Below are positions 9,033 through 19,310 of a stretch of 64,000 bases of DNA, piece after piece. Origin of the DNA: JAPORK01 sp026710285 (GTDB taxonomy: Bacteria > Pseudomonadota > Gammaproteobacteria > Pseudomonadales > Endozoicomonadaceae); NCBI GenBank assembly GCA_965201045.1, contig OZ241746.1:1240001-1304000 (forward strand), read 5' to 3'. Position 1 is the stretch's first letter, and every line of letters begins with the position of its first letter. Both the position numbers and the translations under genes were made by a program. The notes under the pieces are model-generated. The model saw nothing but the letters and a program-made list of their open reading frames with translations. It searched no databases and had not been told where the DNA came from.

Positions 9033-12000
9033 ATGCATAATAACAGCTCTTTTGAATACATTATAAAAAAAAATACAGCCAATAACATATTTATTAATTT
9101 TTCATTGTCAGCAAAACAGTTCTTTTATTGCTTGATATGCAATATAGTGTTTGCTATTGTAGCGACTACAGTAACAAACACAGCATATGCAGGAAAGGTG
9201 GCAGCTATCCACCAGACCCCTTTCAGCTTTTTAATGCAGCATAGTAGTTTGCCTGTTGAGTATTTAAATAATCTATATGTTCCAAACACCAATTTACCAA
9301 ATGAACTATCTGAAGATGCATTTCATCCTTTTTTTTCACTGCTGGAAGTAGATAAAAAACGTTCCTTAGCAAGAAAATCAACTCATCCCCATGCTACATA
9401 TTCTGATTTAAATCACTTCATTTCTTATTCTGAAGGCGTTGAATACATTAACCAAAAAAAAATGACTCCATTAATACAAATACCACTGTTTAACTGGTTA
9501 TTAAAAGAGTATGATCGTTGTGATTATCAGGATAAATCTGGTACCGCCTCTCCGTTAAAAATAACTATTGGTGGTATGCTTTACGACCTTGGATATCGTG
9601 CACAAAATGATCCTGTTGCAAAACTTGTATTAGCGTTTTTAAATCGTCCTTATGTAAAAAGTACATATGCAGAGCCAACAGATAAACAATCTTTTCTTGT
9701 TGGGTTCGGACAGCATCTGTCACAACTATTCTGGCCAAAAAAAACAGAGCTATCCTTTTCAGAGCGACTCGAATTGCTGGGACATCCATTTTTTACCAGT
9801 GAAGCAGAAAAGCAAAAAAGACTCTTTAGGCTTAAAAAACAAGGATACAATTACGAAGGAGATTATGCTTTTATCAGTTATGAGCCAGACCTAAACGGAG
9901 ATAAAAAACCTGTATCTTCTGACAGTATTATACTACCTGTAAAAAAATCAAAAAAATTACTTGATGCAGATTATCCGTGTTTAGACAGTACTGATGATAC
10001 ACTTTCTGCCACAAATATAATGGGAGCAAAATCTTCTGGTAACAGCTTTGCCAAAACAGCGGCATTAGTTGTTTCAGGATTGTGCCTATTTACTACAGCA
10101 AATGCATCGGTGTTGTCAGCAGCCTATCCGCCACAATGTGACACAGGCGGTAGTTGTAATGCATATAACACATATCCACTACTCAGTAGTAATTTTCCTA
10201 TAGCTTTACAGGGTAATCCTGCCGGCTGTTTTAAACTTGCAGAAAATATTACTTTAAATACACAGCATACATTACCTATTTTTGAGGATTGTACACATCC
10301 TTTTTCCGGAGTATTTGATACAGGGGATTATACGCTTAATGCAGGAAATGGAACCTCTCCCATTTTTGGTTGTATAGATAAAGCCACAGTGACGGGTAAT
10401 TTTAATTTTTGTACAAGTGGCAATGCCGTTTTTTCACCAATGATTGCACAGCAAGTATCACATAACAATAAGCTCAATATTTATCAAACAAATAATTGCA
10501 CCATACAACGTCCGCTCACAACCAATATTATTGGTGATAATAACCAGATAACTTTTTCTGCTAAATCAAATGATATAAGAGTCAGACATGGTGATGGTAT
10601 TATTGCAAGCGGTGTATCAGGCAATAATAATATAATCACAGCAAAGCAGGTGCAGCTACATAACTCACCTGTTGTTTTTACTACCAGAGGTAATAGCAAT
10701 ATCTATTATCAGCAGGATATGAATATTACCCGGTCGATATACAGACAAATTGCTGACAGTAAATTCTTAACAGCCACTTTCTTTAGAGGCGGTGAAGATG
10801 ATAAAGCGACCATTGTTCAAAACAACATCAGGGCTAAATTTATTACAAATACAAACAATAGAATTCATAGAGTAGACCAGAACTTCGATCAAAGAACAGA
10901 TGTTTTTTCTACTGATGTTGCTCTTGATACCTTCCCTGTGGAACCTAGGAAATATGATATCAGATTAACCGATATCAGTGAAAATTCTCCACAAAGAACT
11001 ATTGTTCAAAACCATGGTCGTCTTGAAGTGTTCTGGAATAATCAATGGAGGTCTCTTTGTGAAGATACATTTGACCCAAGAGCAGCGCATGTTGCCTGCA
11101 TACAATTGGGTTACGGGTCAGCAGAAAGTGAAGGTTTAAGATTATCATTTAAAGACAAACTACCTGTAACTGAACTTATATCTTCACCCATTCATCTGGA
11201 CAGAACATGTTTCACTTTCGCTACGCATCTGGAACAATGCAGTACCGTACCCAGTGATACCAGCCCTTGTGCAAAAAACAGAGAAACATTTCTTTCTTGC
11301 TCTCAAACCGAGCGCTTCCCTTTTTGGTGGCATCGATTGACAGACTACACTTCAAATGGTGCTGATCGTCTTGATACAACACACACTGGTATAGGACGAT
11401 TGGAGGTGATACGTATTGCTGGAGCCCCTGTCACTTTTTGTAATGCTGGTTTTAATAACAGCGCAGTAAACGTTGCCTGTAATTACCTGGGATTTAATGG
11501 CGGAGTACAGATTTATCCAGCACAAACACCTTTGAGCAGAGGAATACAAATATTTAAGCTTACAAGCGACGGATGCCTTGGTGATGAAGTAAATCTTAGT
11601 TACTGCTCTTCTCAGACAGTCACCGCCCAAGACAATCTTTGCTCTCATCAGAATGACGTGATTCTTCAATGTAATCAAGAAGTTGTAAACCCTAATAATA
11701 ATATAACCCTGCGTTTAACAGACAGAGATATTATTGACAGGGATCGTATCGACATTTCATCAACAGGAATCGGAAGGCTGGAAGTGCTGGTTAAAAATAA
11801 TGATACATCTGCATTCTTACCATTTTGCCCTGAAAATATTGCAGATTCAGACGTAGACGTTATTTGTAATCAGCTTGGGTTTGATTCAGGGAATAAATCT
11901 TATTTAACAGCTATAACTTTACCCCCAACTTATGGTTTTGATCGTGAAAATGGAACAGGAACACGCTTTCAGTGTGACGGCCCTGATATTGCCAACTGCA

Positions 12001-13349
12001 CGCTACATGGAGGATTTATTGAGCAGTGTTCACAGCCTTTTAAAAATGTTGTTTTACACTGTACTCATATTAATTCTTCTCTGTACGACGCACCAATTAT
12101 ACCAAAACCCTGCCGGGTGCAGACAGACACTACTTTTTTTTCAGGTACATATAATATTAAAACAGATGAATGCACAGTTGTTGATTGTCCGGTTAAATTA
12201 TGGGATGTCAATGGTGTTAAGTTGGCGGATAATCTCTATCGATACTGCAATGGAGAACAATCATTAGATACAACCACCCAAGAAGACTGGTTAACAGCAT
12301 GGAATGCAAGGTGCGGACATAGTTCTGATCATTGCAATTGTCATTTACATCACGAGGAACCACTTGGATTCGTTGCTAAAGACCCTCAATATAGTGAAGC
12401 ATTCTTAGTTTCCCGTCAAACTTATCCTCATAATGAGAGTATCAATGATCAAGGGCTTGTTTTGGTTAGAAAATTATTTTCCAATGAAGCTCCTCAAGCT
12501 TTGAGGTCGGCTAATGAAGCGCTGGTAACAGGTACAGTTCCTGTTAATCATGTTATAACTGAACAACATTTGTTGGGTGTTTATCCTACAGAAAACGATA
12601 CAAGTATTCAATTGTTTTGGTCATCACTAGAATCCAATAATAGTAACTATCATGCACAAACATACGATATTAGTGGTAAACCTTTATTGCTGACACAGGA
12701 AAGTGTTTTTGTAAAAAATACAAACGATTTAACAATTTCACAATATCAGTTAAATCAAACAACAAATAATAATATAAAAATGTTTAATCTGAATAACCTT
12801 CCCTCTGATAATATTAATTTACCTGAAGATACAACTGATGTTTTTGCAGCCACATTAAAAAATGACTGGCTTTATTTAGCCACAACAAATAGTAATAGCA
12901 CGGATCAGATTTATGTAATACGCTATAACATCGCTGATAGTTCATGGGATTCTGAGCGGGAACTGGTTCCGGATCTTACTGCAAATAATATTAAAGATTA
13001 TAATATAGCCATTAATAATTATAATCAGGTACAATTTTTATCACGCGGACAAATTCCATCAACTCATCCGGTTTTGATATCAACCCCAAGGCTTGGAGGT
13101 TGTGCATCATTTTCAAAAGCCAAAAAAGATCATACATTAACTCTGCCACCACCATTAATGCCTCCGGAAAAAGAAGATGCACAACAGTCGTCATCATTAA
13201 TTGCTGCCGCTGCCACTGCAACTGCCGCTGCCGCATGCGTAGCATCCTCTGCCGGCTGTTTGTGTGGTTACTGTTTACACAGAAAAAAAGATCGTCTTTG
13301 TAAAGCAAATGCTGTTAGCACCCCTGAAGAGGAGAACAAAAATGAATGA
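9033..13349 (+). CDS. SRCR-domain surface protein, type A copy 2
   Basis: 1438 aa from the ATG at 9033, chosen because GGAG lies 10 bases upstream and the protein then begins MHNNSSFEYIIKKN, matching the start of the B proteins; an upstream TTG at 8946 would add 29 residues from the IS5 remnant. A hydrophobic signal ends at ~53 (TNTAYA). An unknown domain spans ~55-330. A second signal-like segment is ~340-358 (LFTTANA). An Asn-rich region is ~395-640. SRCR1 is ~643-757, SRCR2 ~767-880 and SRCR3 ~891-1011. A propeller-like or other beta-rich region follows, then an Ala/Gly/Cys-rich membrane segment at ~1390-1415 and a ~23-residue tail. It has the same C-terminal 400 residues as A1 and A3 almost unchanged. 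Confidence 0.92.
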   Translation: MHNNSSFEYIIKKNTANNIFINFSLSAKQFFYCLICNIVFAIVATTVTNTAYAGKVAAIHQTPFSFLMQHSSLPVEYLNNLYVPNTNLPNELSEDAFHPFFSLLEVDKKRSLARKSTHPHATYSDLNHFISYSEGVEYINQKKMTPLIQIPLFNWLLKEYDRCDYQDKSGTASPLKITIGGMLYDLGYRAQNDPVAKLVLAFLNRPYVKSTYAEPTDKQSFLVGFGQHLSQLFWPKKTELSFSERLELLGHPFFTSEAEKQKRLFRLKKQGYNYEGDYAFISYEPDLNGDKKPVSSDSIILPVKKSKKLLDADYPCLDSTDDTLSATNIMGAKSSGNSFAKTAALVVSGLCLFTTANASVLSAAYPPQCDTGGSCNAYNTYPLLSSNFPIALQGNPAGCFKLAENITLNTQHTLPIFEDCTHPFSGVFDTGDYTLNAGNGTSPIFGCIDKATVTGNFNFCTSGNAVFSPMIAQQVSHNNKLNIYQTNNCTIQRPLTTNIIGDNNQITFSAKSNDIRVRHGDGIIASGVSGNNNIITAKQVQLHNSPVVFTTRGNSNIYYQQDMNITRSIYRQIADSKFLTATFFRGGEDDKATIVQNNIRAKFITNTNNRIHRVDQNFDQRTDVFSTDVALDTFPVEPRKYDIRLTDISENSPQRTIVQNHGRLEVFWNNQWRSLCEDTFDPRAAHVACIQLGYGSAESEGLRLSFKDKLPVTELISSPIHLDRTCFTFATHLEQCSTVPSDTSPCAKNRETFLSCSQTERFPFWWHRLTDYTSNGADRLDTTHTGIGRLEVIRIAGAPVTFCNAGFNNSAVNVACNYLGFNGGVQIYPAQTPLSRGIQIFKLTSDGCLGDEVNLSYCSSQTVTAQDNLCSHQNDVILQCNQEVVNPNNNITLRLTDRDIIDRDRIDISSTGIGRLEVLVKNNDTSAFLPFCPENIADSDVDVICNQLGFDSGNKSYLTAITLPPTYGFDRENGTGTRFQCDGPDIANCTLHGGFIEQCSQPFKNVVLHCTHINSSLYDAPIIPKPCRVQTDTTFFSGTYNIKTDECTVVDCPVKLWDVNGVKLADNLYRYCNGEQSLDTTTQEDWLTAWNARCGHSSDHCNCHLHHEEPLGFVAKDPQYSEAFLVSRQTYPHNESINDQGLVLVRKLFSNEAPQALRSANEALVTGTVPVNHVITEQHLLGVYPTENDTSIQLFWSSLESNNSNYHAQTYDISGKPLLLTQESVFVKNTNDLTISQYQLNQTTNNNIKMFNLNNLPSDNINLPEDTTDVFAATLKNDWLYLATTNSNSTDQIYVIRYNIADSSWDSERELVPDLTANNIKDYNIAINNYNQVQFLSRGQIPSTHPVLISTPRLGGCASFSKAKKDHTLTLPPPLMPPEKEDAQQSSSLIAAAATATAAAACVASSAGCLCGYCLHRKKDRLCKANAVSTPEEENKNE

Positions 13350-13421
13350 TTTTATAACAATTATTCAAAGATAAAAGATCTGAAGGTTTATCATACAGAG
13401 GATTTTGCTTTTTTGATGTTT

Positions 13422-13476
13422 TGTAATTGCAGGTAAATATATTGATTTTTTAAAATCCTGCAATTTACATTTTTTT
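13422..13476 (+). terminator. Probable terminator after A2
   Basis: Same inverted repeat plus T-run as after A1 (TGTAATTGCAGG and CCTGCAATTTACA arms), one period later. Confidence 0.6.
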
Positions 13477-13898
13477 CATATTTCTATTTTTACAGTAATG
13501 ACAACAGCAAAAGAGTTGATGAAAAGAATAAGGGTAGCAAGCAAGATTTTATGGGTGAAGTATCGCTTTGTATTCACGCATTTTCTGTTTGGTTAGGTTT
13601 ATCATTACCGTAAAAGCAAAGATACAGTGCATATCACTTGCCTGAAAGCATCTTGCATATTAGGAGACAGAAACCAACACTTAAAAAATATTATGCATTA
13701 ATAATAACTTACAGGGTATCTCGGGACAATAAAATAAAAAGCTTCATTGCAACCCGTGATTACAACATAACCTTTATGTCGTTTAATTTGTGGATGTTAA
13801 TTATATCTGAACTGCCATATTAACATTTCACCACTAAACTTCTGCCCGAATAATTTTCACTACATGATTATTTATATAAAGTTGAGAGTAACAAAATA

Positions 13899-16800
13899 AT
13901 GAATAATAATAGAAACTCTGAATATATTGTAAAAAAAAATAATACCGCCGGCAACAGCATAGTTAGTAATTTTTTTCTGTTAATAAAGCAATTTTTTTAC
14001 TGTTCTATTTGTAGTATAGTGTTTTCTTTGGTAGTGATTATAACAGCAAATGCAGCACATAAAACAGAGAAGACAGCTAACGACCATTTAACTTTTTTTA
14101 ACTTTTTAATGCAACATGGTGATCTGCCTGTTGAGTATTTAGATAGTCTTTATATAGCAAATGCCAGTTTACAAAATGAATTGCCTGAAGAAATAGCATA
14201 TCCTGTTTTTTCGGTACTGGAGGTCGAAAAAAAATTTCCGTTAGCAAGAAGATTAGTTCATTCCTATACCGCACATACTGATCTCAACCATTTTGTTTCT
14301 TACTTTGAAGGTATTGAATATATTAATCAAAAAAGAATGACTCAGTTAAAAACAACGCCATTATTCTCTTGGTTACTAAAGGAATATGGTTCCTGCTATT
14401 ATCAGAGTGAATCTGACACCACTGTTCTATTAACAATAACTATTGGTGGCATGCTTTACGATATTAAGTGTCGTGCAGAAAACGACCCTGTTGCAAAACT
14501 TGTATTAGAATTTTTAAATCATCCTTACGTAAAAAGTACACATGCAGCATCAACTGATAAACAGTTTTTTCTTACCAAGTACACTCATTATCTGTCACAG
14601 TTATTTTCTTTCCAACCAACAGAATTATCTTTTTCAGAACGACTGGGACTGTTGAAAGATTCACCTTGCACACAAGAGGAAAACAGGCAAAAAAGACTAT
14701 TTAAACTTAAAAAGCAAGGATATAGTTACAAAAAAGATTATATTTTTATCAGTTATGAACTCGATGAAAATGGAGATAAAAAACCAATATACTCTGATAG
14801 CATTATACTGCCTGTAAAAAAATCACAAAAACTACTTGATGCTGATTATCCGATCTTAAAAAGATCAGACAATAAATCTATTACTGTAAACGGACTGAAA
14901 ATCGCTGCACTATTTACCGCAGGATTGTCTTTATTGCCGGCAGCAAATGCCTATATACCCTCAACAACATCTTCATCACAATGCTCTATAACAGATGGAT
15001 GCAGCCCACAAGATTATCAACTTCTGTCAAATGGTAATTTTGCTTCAGCTTTACAAAAGAATGCTACAGGTTGTTTTCAGTTAACAGAAAATATTACCTT
15101 GAACACACAGCATAATTTACCTGTTTTTCCAACTTGTGATAATTCTTTTTCCGGAGTATTAAAAACTGGAGATTATGCAATTCATAGTGGAAATAATAAC
15201 AACACTCTTTTTGGCTGTATAAATAAGGCAAAAATCACAGGTAATTTTAATTTGTGTGTGGATGATCCCGTGCACAACCCACCCGTTATTGCAGGACAGG
15301 CATTGCATGAAAATATTTTGACCGTTCAGCAAACAGATAACTGTAAGACACAATATCCGATGCTGGGTAATATCACCGGCGATTATAATCAGGTTACTTT
15401 TACCGGTGTACCAGGTGAGGCGCGCATTACAAATAATGCAGGTGTTATAGCGACACATATCTCAGGTGATCATAATACTATCAGAGCTCAAAAAAGTCAT
15501 CTATTCGATACACCTGTTGTTTCTATAGCCGGAGGTCGTAATAACACATACTATCAGCAGGATATGAAAATTACCAGATTCACAAAGGGCAAATTACCTG
15601 ATAATAAGTTATTAGTGGCTGATTCTTTTACAGGAAACCAAACAACAGTTGTACAACAAAACATTGATGCTAAGTTTCTCACATCTGGTACTCACATCCC
15701 AAACCAAAATGCAATCGGGATCAAAAATGGAACAGTAAACACCTTCACCATTGACTCTTCTGTTACAGTCAATCCACCGGAAACAATAAGAATAACCAAT
15801 ACCAGTGATAATCATTTACAACGATCTGTAATAAAAAACCATGGTCGCTTTGAAATCTTTAGAGATGATAAATGGCAGGCAGTTTGTGAAAGTACTTTAA
15901 ATCAAAAAACCGCTCATACTGCTTGTAAATCACTGGGATACAAAGAGGCAAAGGATGAAGGGACAAGAATAGCATTGAGAAATGTGTTACCTGTAAATAA
16001 GCTTCAGTCTAACCCTATTCATATTAACAGAGAATGTACCGGTTATGAACGACATCTGGAACAGTGCAACATAGCAAATGCAACTATTAGTGGTTGCCCG
16101 GGAAACATGGAAGCCGTGCTATCTTGCTCTCATGATATTGCAAGATCTCCTACTTTTGTCAGATTGACTGACTATACCTCAAATCATCCTGATCGTTTTG
16201 ATACAACGAATACTGGCACAGGGCGCATAGAGCATCACAATGGAAAGACGGTTTGTTCTCATGGTTTTACTTCCATGGACGCACAGGTTGCATGTTATTC
16301 TATGGGATTTAATGGTGGGGAAAAAATTTATCTACAACAGGCACCTTTAAGTAAAGCAATCAGTCAGTTAGGCTTTCAATGGAATTGCCTGGGAAATGAA
16401 ACAGAATTGCTGTCTTGTCCTACATATAATTTTAATCTCAATGACTACAACTGTACTCATCAGAATGATGTGATTCTCAAGTGTAATACAAGACCTTTGT
16501 CTCTTGATGTTGTAAATTTTCGCTTGACAGACAGGCACAGTATCAGCGAATCTCGCGCCAATCTTTCATCGACAGGCTTTGGAAGACTGGAAATGTTGGT
16601 CAATAATAATAGTTCTGAATATGTATCATTTTGTGATGAAAATGTTGATAGTCAACTTGTAGAGATTATCTGTAATAAGTTTGGGTTTGATTCAGGAAGA
16701 AAATTTTACTCAACAGCAGATCCTCTGCTTCCGATTGCTGGTTTTGACGGTGAAGATGGCAGAGGGAGACGCTTGCTATGTGCAAACAACAATATTACAA

Positions 16801-18497
16801 ATTGTACAACGACAGAAGGATTTTTTGAAGAGTGTTCACGCCCATATATGAATTCTGTCTTATGGTGCACTAACCTTGAAGATTCCCGTAATAATATATC
16901 ATTAGTAGAAAATATTTGCCCTGAAATGCAGACAACCACCATACTTGTTTCTGGTTCATATAATTTAATAAGTAACTGTAAGGATAATTATTGCCCAGTG
17001 AGGTTATGGGATGCAGACAGAACAACAGTATCTGATGATTTTTATAAATTATGCAATGGTACACAGCAACTTCATACCATAAGGTCTGAGGATTGGCTAG
17101 CAATGTGGAACCATCGTTGCTCAGCTAAAACAGATAATTGTGACAGCTGTCACTTGCCTGGCGAACAAACCCTTAGTATTGTTGCTGATAACCATCAACC
17201 TAATGGAGTATTATTAATTTCTCATCAAACTTATTCTGATAATACTAAACCTCTAAACACACAGGAATTAATCTTAATTAACAGACCATATTCTGCGGAA
17301 GCTCCGCAAATATTACGTTCAGTAGATCAAAATTTAATAACCGGCGCACGCCCTGTCAATTACATTATAACTGAACAACAATTGATGGGTCTTTATTCCA
17401 TAAATAACACCAATACTCAATTATTCTGGTCGTCACTGGAACATAGTAATGGTGTGTATCATACGCAAACTCTGCCGGTAAATGGCAAACCGCTATTACT
17501 TACAGATAATAGTATTTTTGTACAAGAGAGAAATAGTTCAACCATAAAACAGTACGCATTGAGCAGAACGACAAATAATAATGTAGTTATGTTTAATATT
17601 GATGATTCAGTTTATGAAGACATTACGCTACCTGAAACAATAAGTGATGTTTTTGCAGCAACGTTAAAAAATGATCAGCTTTCTTTGGCAGCAACATTAA
17701 CTCATGATAAAGTTTATTCCGCGGCAACAGATGAAAATAGTGTAAAACAGATTTATCTGGTGCACTATGACATTATTAAAAAAACCTGGAGTTATACAAC
17801 AGAAGCAGCACATAATGTTACTTCAGATAATATTTATGACCATAGCCTGTTCATTGATGATAACAGCCAAGTACGCTTTTTATCCAACAAATATGTGTCA
17901 ATTCCTAAACGTGGAGGTTGTATATCACTTCCAATACTTCCGAAACCTCCGGTAACAGTGCCTCCTGAAAATAACAATAAAAATACCGAAAGCAATCGTG
18001 GCTTTGCCATGTTGTCAGCTATTCCTGTTGTATTTGTAGTCAGTGCTGCTGCTGGTTATGTTTCTTCTCTTCTTAGGGAGAAAAGACAAAAACATCGCTG
18101 CTCTTCAGATAATTTAGGTGATCCAAAATATATTAACTGCTCATGGACACTTAACTCACCTAAAGGTTCTTATTATTCAGATACTAGTCATAAAAGTACT
18201 AGTGATGACAGAGAAAATGATCATGGCGAGAATGATGACATAATGCCAAAACCAGATGATCAAACAACAACTAATTTAACGGGCGCCTCAGGTATGGATA
18301 ACAAACCACAACTATCACCACAACTATCACCAAAACTATCATCAAAACTATCACCAAAACTATCACCAAAACTATCACCAAAACTATCACCAAAACTATC
18401 ATCAAAAGATGATCATGATGATCTTTCAATAAACCAGCACGGGAAGCAACATTCTGTCAGTTTTGAAGTCATAAACTTATCTGATGATGAAAGTTGA
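13899..18497 (+). CDS. SRCR-domain surface protein, type B copy 2
   Basis: 1532 aa, nearly identical to B1. The whole 12-residue length difference is three extra PKLS units in the tail. Domain order is as in B1: signal-like segment, unknown domain, second signal-like segment, Asn-rich region, three SRCR domains, membrane anchor and acidic Ser-rich tail ending EVINLSDDES. The few substitutions are scattered (for example CFFRS to CSICS near residue 35), with no focus in the SRCR domains. It is expected to be functional because no frame is broken. Confidence 0.92.
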   Translation: MNNNRNSEYIVKKNNTAGNSIVSNFFLLIKQFFYCSICSIVFSLVVIITANAAHKTEKTANDHLTFFNFLMQHGDLPVEYLDSLYIANASLQNELPEEIAYPVFSVLEVEKKFPLARRLVHSYTAHTDLNHFVSYFEGIEYINQKRMTQLKTTPLFSWLLKEYGSCYYQSESDTTVLLTITIGGMLYDIKCRAENDPVAKLVLEFLNHPYVKSTHAASTDKQFFLTKYTHYLSQLFSFQPTELSFSERLGLLKDSPCTQEENRQKRLFKLKKQGYSYKKDYIFISYELDENGDKKPIYSDSIILPVKKSQKLLDADYPILKRSDNKSITVNGLKIAALFTAGLSLLPAANAYIPSTTSSSQCSITDGCSPQDYQLLSNGNFASALQKNATGCFQLTENITLNTQHNLPVFPTCDNSFSGVLKTGDYAIHSGNNNNTLFGCINKAKITGNFNLCVDDPVHNPPVIAGQALHENILTVQQTDNCKTQYPMLGNITGDYNQVTFTGVPGEARITNNAGVIATHISGDHNTIRAQKSHLFDTPVVSIAGGRNNTYYQQDMKITRFTKGKLPDNKLLVADSFTGNQTTVVQQNIDAKFLTSGTHIPNQNAIGIKNGTVNTFTIDSSVTVNPPETIRITNTSDNHLQRSVIKNHGRFEIFRDDKWQAVCESTLNQKTAHTACKSLGYKEAKDEGTRIALRNVLPVNKLQSNPIHINRECTGYERHLEQCNIANATISGCPGNMEAVLSCSHDIARSPTFVRLTDYTSNHPDRFDTTNTGTGRIEHHNGKTVCSHGFTSMDAQVACYSMGFNGGEKIYLQQAPLSKAISQLGFQWNCLGNETELLSCPTYNFNLNDYNCTHQNDVILKCNTRPLSLDVVNFRLTDRHSISESRANLSSTGFGRLEMLVNNNSSEYVSFCDENVDSQLVEIICNKFGFDSGRKFYSTADPLLPIAGFDGEDGRGRRLLCANNNITNCTTTEGFFEECSRPYMNSVLWCTNLEDSRNNISLVENICPEMQTTTILVSGSYNLISNCKDNYCPVRLWDADRTTVSDDFYKLCNGTQQLHTIRSEDWLAMWNHRCSAKTDNCDSCHLPGEQTLSIVADNHQPNGVLLISHQTYSDNTKPLNTQELILINRPYSAEAPQILRSVDQNLITGARPVNYIITEQQLMGLYSINNTNTQLFWSSLEHSNGVYHTQTLPVNGKPLLLTDNSIFVQERNSSTIKQYALSRTTNNNVVMFNIDDSVYEDITLPETISDVFAATLKNDQLSLAATLTHDKVYSAATDENSVKQIYLVHYDIIKKTWSYTTEAAHNVTSDNIYDHSLFIDDNSQVRFLSNKYVSIPKRGGCISLPILPKPPVTVPPENNNKNTESNRGFAMLSAIPVVFVVSAAAGYVSSLLREKRQKHRCSSDNLGDPKYINCSWTLNSPKGSYYSDTSHKSTSDDRENDHGENDDIMPKPDDQTTTNLTGASGMDNKPQLSPQLSPKLSSKLSPKLSPKLSPKLSPKLSSKDDHDDLSINQHGKQHSVSFEVINLSDDES
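18306..18401 (+). repeat. 12-bp minisatellite in the B2 tail, eight units
   Basis: Eight in-frame 12-bp units encode PQLS or PKLS, with one SKLS variant. It is the expanded form of the five-unit tract in B1 and explains all of the length difference. Confidence 0.9.
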
Positions 18498-18720
18498 CAG
18501 CAGTTAAATGTTATGTAACTTCTCAATAATCCGGGGCATACACCTGGTGAGGTTATTTTTGCTAATAGTGCGAGGCAATGAGTGTATTGTCTTGTCCATT
18601 TTGTTTAATTTGTATGGTATTTTTTGTAAAATACAGTATTCAGAATTTATAGTAAAAAAAACTATAATTGTCTTCTGATCGAAACTGTTGAGAAGTTATA
18701 ATGTTATATATTAACTGATG

Positions 18721-18768
18721 CTTGACATCTTTCCCTTCTTGAAGAGAGGGGGATTCCTCCTGCAAGAC
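18721..18768. mobile_element. IS200/IS605-like end hairpin remnant, unit 2
   Basis: Same sequence as at 8443, starting CTTGACATCTTTCCCTTC, with no associated transposase frame. Confidence 0.4.
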
Positions 18769-18861
18769 ATTAATATCTGGATGGGATGTGAAAAAAGTTA
18801 GAAATTTTTTCCGTCGGGCAGAAGGAGCTGCCAACTGGCAGCTCCACCCCCCACAGATCCC

Positions 18862-19098
18862 CTGTCTCTTAGTCACATTTTTTAAGTTTTTATTTTTATT
18901 CACAGTTTTATTTTCTGCTGAAGATATAAACCCTTACTGAATACACCGTGGGCTGAGCCTGTCGAAGCCCGGCTGCTTTTGACCTCTGGGCTTCGACAGG
19001 TTCAGCCCACTGGTTTATGCCAAAAAGACTGGTATATTCAGTAGCAGGCAACCTGCCAGAATAAAAATCAGAGCCTGAAAAATGTGACTAAGAGACAG
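18862..19098. mobile_element. Palindromic MITE, array unit 2 (237 bp)
   Basis: Same length and ends as the copy at 8584 (CTGTCTCTTAGTCACA and its inverse), with the same inner palindrome. It differs by about one base (GAAGATATAA against GAATATATAA). Confidence 0.8.
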
Positions 19099-19223
19099 CC
19101 TTTAGAGAGGGGAGGATGTCAAGCTCTAACCGCTCATATCGGATAGCAATCCGACGGTAACTTTTAAGCTTTAGAAATAACTTCTCTGCAAGATTGCGCT
19201 CCTTGTAGTTCGTCATAAAAACG
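19099..19223 (-). pseudogene. IS5-family transposase C-terminal remnant, unit 2
   Basis: Second copy of the fragment at 8821, reading YKERNLAEKLFLKLKSYRR on the minus strand. It was carried along by the tandem amplification. Confidence 0.65.
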
Positions 19224-19310
19224 TTGACTACATCAACTTTACTGCTAAACTTGTGCCGAAAACAGTTTTCACAGTCTACCTGTTTAAATAAAGCCTGGAG
19301 CAATATAATA

